Shown piece by piece: positions 60,497 through 64,000 of a DNA stretch of 64,000 nt. The notes beneath the pieces are model-generated. The model did not search any database, had not been told where the DNA came from, and saw nothing but the letters and a program-made list of their open reading frames with translations. The translations under genes were made by a program, and so were the position numbers. The stretch comes from Proteiniborus sp. MB09-C3 (GTDB lineage Bacteria; Bacillota; Clostridia; Tissierellales; Proteiniboraceae), in assembly GCF_030263895.1 (NCBI RefSeq), contig NZ_CP127161.1:620001-684000 (forward strand). Direction: 5' to 3'. Position 1 is the first letter of the stretch. Every line of letters begins with the position of its first letter.

Positions 60497-61456
60497 ATGA
60501 GTATATTGTCAAAAGATAAGGGCATATACGACTCAGAAGTTGAAATGATTACACAGACTGATGATTGTGTGGTATACAAGATGAAAAATGATAATGGAGA
60601 AGGGGTCATGACTAGTTATCAGGTATTTCCAGGGATTGAGTTGATCTATAATGATTTTCATATGGGAGACTGCCTCCATAATAAAAAACCCTCTTCTGAT
60701 ATTATGGAAATCAATCATTGCCGCGAGGGACGCTTCGAATGCGAATTTCTAAATGGAGATTATTCCTATCTAGAGGAAGGAGATCTTGCTGTAAACATGC
60801 TAAGCAATAGAACTGCAAAAGCATGCTTTCCCTTAGAGCATTATCACGGTGTTTCTGTGGTAATATGTCTTGAAGAGGCTGAAAAATCCATTTCTTCTGT
60901 GTTGGTAGATATATCAATTGACCTCTATTCCTTGCGTGATAGGCTATGTCCTGAAGATAAATGCTTTATCATGCGTGCTAAGGACTCTATAGAACATATT
61001 TTCTCTGAGCTTTATAAAGTGCCTGATGAGGTTAAACATGGATATTTCAAATTGAAGGTGCTGGAGCTTCTGCTGTTTCTTAGTATTACAGATGTTGCAG
61101 AACAAGGAGAGAAAAGACAATATTTTCATAAAAGTCAAGTGGATATTGTAAAGGCAATTAAGGAATACATGACACAGAACTTGGAGCAGCATAATACGTT
61201 AGAGGAATTATCTGACCATTTTAAAATACCTATAACAGCCATGAAGCTTTGCTTCAAAGCAGTTTATGGTACTTCTATCTATGCCTATATGCGTTCCTAT
61301 CGCATACAGGCTGCTGCTGTGATGCTGCGTCAGTGTAATGACAGTGTTGCTGTCATTGCTGGGAGAGTAGGATATAGCAATTCCAGTAAATTTGCCTCCG
61401 CATTTAAAACCCTTATGGGAATGTCTCCATCTGAATACAGGAAAAAGATCATCTAA
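60497..61456 (+). CDS. AraC-family regulator (YbtA-like)
   Basis: The 319-residue product has an N-terminal sensing domain and a C-terminal pair of AraC helix-turn-helix units (about 220-319): LEELSDHFKIPITAMKLCFKAVYGTSIYAYMRSYRIQAAAVMLR, then VAVIAGRVGYSNSSKFASAFKTLMGMSPSEYRK. This type activates siderophore-transport genes on binding the ferric siderophore. The ABC pair downstream supports that role. TTGAGGAGAG precedes the ATG. Confidence 0.9.
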   Translation: MSILSKDKGIYDSEVEMITQTDDCVVYKMKNDNGEGVMTSYQVFPGIELIYNDFHMGDCLHNKKPSSDIMEINHCREGRFECEFLNGDYSYLEEGDLAVNMLSNRTAKACFPLEHYHGVSVVICLEEAEKSISSVLVDISIDLYSLRDRLCPEDKCFIMRAKDSIEHIFSELYKVPDEVKHGYFKLKVLELLLFLSITDVAEQGEKRQYFHKSQVDIVKAIKEYMTQNLEQHNTLEELSDHFKIPITAMKLCFKAVYGTSIYAYMRSYRIQAAAVMLRQCNDSVAVIAGRVGYSNSSKFASAFKTLMGMSPSEYRKKII

Positions 61457-61528
61457 ACGGAGTATTCTCTGACCGTTTGGAGTAGAAAGTAATCTTTAAA
61501 AAAGTTATAATCTTCTTTGATATTGTTA

Positions 61529-61557
61529 CTAAAAGCGCCGAAAGGCATATTTTTTAG
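61529..61557 (+). terminator. Hairpin between the AraC and ABC genes
   Basis: CTAAAA...TTTTAG with an inner GCC-GAAA-GGC stem-loop, followed by a T-rich run inside the right arm. It is probably a weak terminator. Confidence 0.5.
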
Positions 61558-61560
61558 CAC

Positions 61561-61585
61561 GTTAGTTAGCCTAGACTAACCTAAG
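61561..61585 (+). promoter_or_regulatory. DtxR/IdeR-box-like operator before the ABC operon
   Basis: GTTAGTTAGCCTAGACTAACCTAAG resembles the iron-repressor box TTAGGTTAGCCTAACCTAA. It sits 24 bp before the ABC gene. Confidence 0.6.
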
Positions 61586-61608
61586 ATTATTAGAGAGGAG
61601 TAAATTAT

Positions 61609-63426
61609 ATGAAACAAGAAGTCAAGAAAAAACAGGGTCTTGCCCGCTTATTCCAGATAGCTGGTGAAAAAAAGATGCTGCTGATAGTTTCAGGTCTTTT
61701 AGCAGCCATTAGTGCAGCTTGTATGCTAGTACCCTTTGTATCTGTTTATCAGATTTTAGGAGAATTGCTACGAAAGAGAGGCAATATTTCTCTGTTAGAT
61801 AGTACCATGATGATAAAATGGGGCTGGATAGCCTTTGCTGGGCTAGTTGCAGGTTTGCTGCTTTTATACGCTGCCATCATCTGCTCTCATGTAGCAGCCT
61901 TTCGTATTTTATACGGGCTTCGTATGGGACTTGCAAAGCATATTAGCAAGCTGTCTCTTGGATACTTGAATAGCACTGCAACAGGTGCTGTAAAAAAGAA
62001 TTTGGAGCAGGATGTGGAGCGAATAGAACTGTTTGTTGCTCATACTATACCTGATCTTGTAAATGTGGCAGCAACAGTTGTTGTCATGTTTATCATATTT
62101 TTCAGCCTCAATGGCTGGATGGCATTTACCTGTATTATTGCTTTTATTGCCAGCATGGCAATGCAGGCTTCCATGATGTTTGGTAAAAAAGCACAAGGTA
62201 CAATGAAGGCTTATTTTGATTCACAGGAGCGTATCCATTCTTCAGCTGTTCAATATGTACGAGGAATACCCGTGGTCAAAGTATTTGGACAGACTGTTTT
62301 TTCATTTAAAAAATTTCATACGGATCTAATTGCTTACAGAGATTGGGCAGTTGCTTATTGTGACAAATTTGAAAATGGTATGGCAGTTTTCACAGTAGTA
62401 CTCAATTCATTTTTGACATTTGTTCTGCCCGTTGGTCTATTGATTATGAGCGGGAATCCAAATAACATGTCTTTTGCCCTTGTATATCTATTTTTTATCA
62501 TTATGGTTCCAGGTGCATCCTCTCCATTGTATAAATTGACCTTACTGGCTTCGGGTACAAGGGAGATATTTGAAGGGGTATCACGTATAGATAAAATCTA
62601 TGCAGAGGAGCCAATTATAGAAACTTTAAATCCTAAGAAGCCTCAAGGACATGATATTGTATTTGAAAATGTGACCTTTGCCTATGAGAACAAAGCAGAA
62701 GCGACAAGAGTTGAGGCTCTGACTAATATCAGCTTTACAGCTAAAGCTGGGGAGATTACTGCCTTAGTAGGGCCCTCAGGCTCAGGGAAATCCACTGTTG
62801 CTAATTTGATTCCACGCTTTTGGGATGTAGCAGCTGGCGAAATCAAAATTGGCGGAGTGAATATCAAGGATATCTCCACAGAAGAGCTCATGAACACAGT
62901 AGCCTTTGTATTTCAGGACACATTTCTATTTTACGATACTCTGTTTGAGAATATTAGGGTTGGAAAGCCAGATGCCACAGAAGAGGAAGTCTATGAGGCG
63001 GCAAAAGCTGCACAATGCCATGAGTTTATTGAAAGCTTACCAGAGGGCTATAACACACTCATTGGTGAAGGCGGTGTATTTCTTTCTGGAGGAGAGGAAC
63101 AGCGTGTTTCTGTAGCTCGTGCTATTTTGAAAAATGCACCGATTCTAGTCCTTGATGAGGCAACAGCCTTTGCTGATCCAGAAAATGAGTACAAGATGCA
63201 GGTTGCATTAAAAGAGCTTATTAAGGATAAGACAGTTATCATTATAGCCCATAGACTGTCCTCCATCAAAACTGCTAACCAAATTATTGTACTGAAAAAT
63301 GGGAAAGTTGAACAAATTGGTACTCACGATGCTTTAGTGGATACAGAAGGCTTATATCAGAGAATGTGGGAAGCCTATACTAGTGCCTATGACTGGACAT
63401 TGAAAATTGGAGGTGTGAAAGCATGA
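61609..63426 (+). CDS. ABC half-transporter of the YbtP/IrtA metallophore type
   Basis: The 605-residue product has an N-terminal six-helix exporter-fold membrane domain (about 20-310), then an ATPase domain with Walker A GPSGSGKST, Q-loop VFQDTFLF, signature LSGGEEQRVSVARAIL and Walker B LVLDEATAFADPEN. The SGGEEQR signature is typical of YbtP/YbtQ and IrtA/IrtB proteins, which import ferric siderophores despite their exporter fold. GAGAGGAG lies 9 bases before the ATG. The next half-transporter overlaps its stop by 4 bases. Confidence 0.9.
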   Translation: MKQEVKKKQGLARLFQIAGEKKMLLIVSGLLAAISAACMLVPFVSVYQILGELLRKRGNISLLDSTMMIKWGWIAFAGLVAGLLLLYAAIICSHVAAFRILYGLRMGLAKHISKLSLGYLNSTATGAVKKNLEQDVERIELFVAHTIPDLVNVAATVVVMFIIFFSLNGWMAFTCIIAFIASMAMQASMMFGKKAQGTMKAYFDSQERIHSSAVQYVRGIPVVKVFGQTVFSFKKFHTDLIAYRDWAVAYCDKFENGMAVFTVVLNSFLTFVLPVGLLIMSGNPNNMSFALVYLFFIIMVPGASSPLYKLTLLASGTREIFEGVSRIDKIYAEEPIIETLNPKKPQGHDIVFENVTFAYENKAEATRVEALTNISFTAKAGEITALVGPSGSGKSTVANLIPRFWDVAAGEIKIGGVNIKDISTEELMNTVAFVFQDTFLFYDTLFENIRVGKPDATEEEVYEAAKAAQCHEFIESLPEGYNTLIGEGGVFLSGGEEQRVSVARAILKNAPILVLDEATAFADPENEYKMQVALKELIKDKTVIIIAHRLSSIKTANQIIVLKNGKVEQIGTHDALVDTEGLYQRMWEAYTSAYDWTLKIGGVKA

Positions 63427-64000
63427 GTATTTTTCAAAATATCACTGTAGGACAGCCTAAAAAAATAATTAAGCCTATTGGGTTTACTATTTTGGCTAAT
63501 TTGGTCAATGTAGTTCCATTTATGTTTTCTATTGAAGTGATAAAAATTATATTTAGTGCTTTTGATGGTTCTGATATAGGTCTTGATATAACTCGTCTTT
63601 GGATGATTATTGGTGTCTTGTTTGCCTATATGATAGTGATGTTTATTGCTGAAAAGCCTGCATACCGTCATAGCTACCGTGATGCTTATGCACTTTCTGC
63701 AGAGGGAAGGGCTAATCTTGCAGAACACCTGCGCAAGCTTCCTTTAGGATATATTACAAGCCGTGATCCAGGGGATTTGGCCAATATGATGATGGGTGAC
63801 TTTACATTGATTGAAACTGGGGTATCTCACATTGTACCACAGCTGTTTGGTGCATTGGTTATGCCGCTTATTGCCTTTGTTTCTCTTTTGTGGATAGATT
63901 GGCGTATGTCTGTTGCCATGTTTATATCATTGCCCGTCACTATAATTTTATTATGGGCTTGCTCTAAACTTCAAAAGCGTATGGCAGACAGGCAAATGAA
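63423..64000 (+). CDS. Second ABC half-transporter (partial), YbtQ/IrtB type
   Basis: It starts at ATG overlapping the previous stop (GCATGA) and reads 192 codons to the window end: MSIFQNITVGQPKKIIKPIG, then membrane helices (about 20-40, 53-75, 135-175) with HSYRDAYALSAEGRANLAEHL and LPLGYITSRDPGDLANMMMGD, the intracellular coupling region of exporter-fold half-transporters. The ATPase domain is off the window. It pairs with the preceding subunit as a heterodimer. Confidence 0.88.
   Translation, partial: MSIFQNITVGQPKKIIKPIGFTILANLVNVVPFMFSIEVIKIIFSAFDGSDIGLDITRLWMIIGVLFAYMIVMFIAEKPAYRHSYRDAYALSAEGRANLAEHLRKLPLGYITSRDPGDLANMMMGDFTLIETGVSHIVPQLFGALVMPLIAFVSLLWIDWRMSVAMFISLPVTIILLWACSKLQKRMADRQM

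Noticed and set aside
61909-62196. Reverse frame opposite the ABC transporter membrane domain
   Set aside because: It is a shadow of a clearly coding region and has no start signal.

Overview
The window is AT-rich DNA of a Gram-positive (Firmicutes) type, most like a member of the Clostridia. The signs are strong AGGAGG-type ribosome binding sites, frequent GTG/TTG starts, a BceRS-BceAB antimicrobial-peptide module, a bactofilin, an M16C presequence-type protease and very A-rich codon use. No rRNA, tRNA, CRISPR array, phage module or intact transposase was found. The species cannot be named from the sequence alone.

Layout. (1) 1-14.98 kb reads as ordinary chromosome: a sirtuin, an ABC-F ATPase, a short UvrA paralogue translationally coupled to a beta-lactamase-fold serine hydrolase, an orphan VbhA-like antitoxin, topoisomerase III, a bacitracin-type BceR/BceS/BceA/BceB set and a bactofilin. 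Most genes end in recognisable hairpin terminators. (2) About 15.0-54.6 kb is very different. It holds some 40 short genes, all on the + strand. Nearly all are single-gene units with their own ribosome binding site, separated by 100-800 bp of non-coding or decayed DNA. The products are those of accessory 'resistance and modification' pools: six or seven GNAT acetyltransferases, five Nudix hydrolases, three antibiotic-type nucleotidyltransferases, several methyltransferases, a cyclase, a 2H phosphoesterase, a HAD phosphatase, an adenosine deaminase, a P-loop kinase and many small DUF proteins. At least ten further genes survive only as frameshifted or truncated remnants. (3) 54.7-64.0 kb returns to chromosome-like content: a DUF4309 lipoprotein, a PreP-like protease, an LspA-like protein, a ParB-like/GNAT fusion, and an AraC regulator followed by a YbtP/YbtQ-type pair of ABC half-transporters that runs off the window end.

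The spacers of region 2 carry a recurring, degenerate repeat. A small CTAGG-N7-CCTAG hairpin is followed by TGCAMCACATCCCTT, and the far end reads RGGAYGTTGCAAATA, so the two ends are mutually inverted (AAC...GTT). Copies or part copies lie near 15.15, 15.82, 23.87, 26.02, 39.10, 42.36, 42.96 and 54.6 kb, with unrelated hairpins in several other spacers. One-directional single-gene units separated by inverted-end spacers resemble an integron cassette array without an integrase, but the ends do not match the integron consensus well, and some hairpins point the other way. This array, and whatever assembles it, is the main candidate for an undescribed system here.

How the parts work together. 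BceRS should sense peptide antibiotics and induce BceAB. The AraC protein and two DtxR-box-like palindromes suggest iron control of the metallophore-type ABC pair. The array genes look independent of one another and are probably a reservoir of drug-, nucleotide- and metabolite-modifying enzymes.
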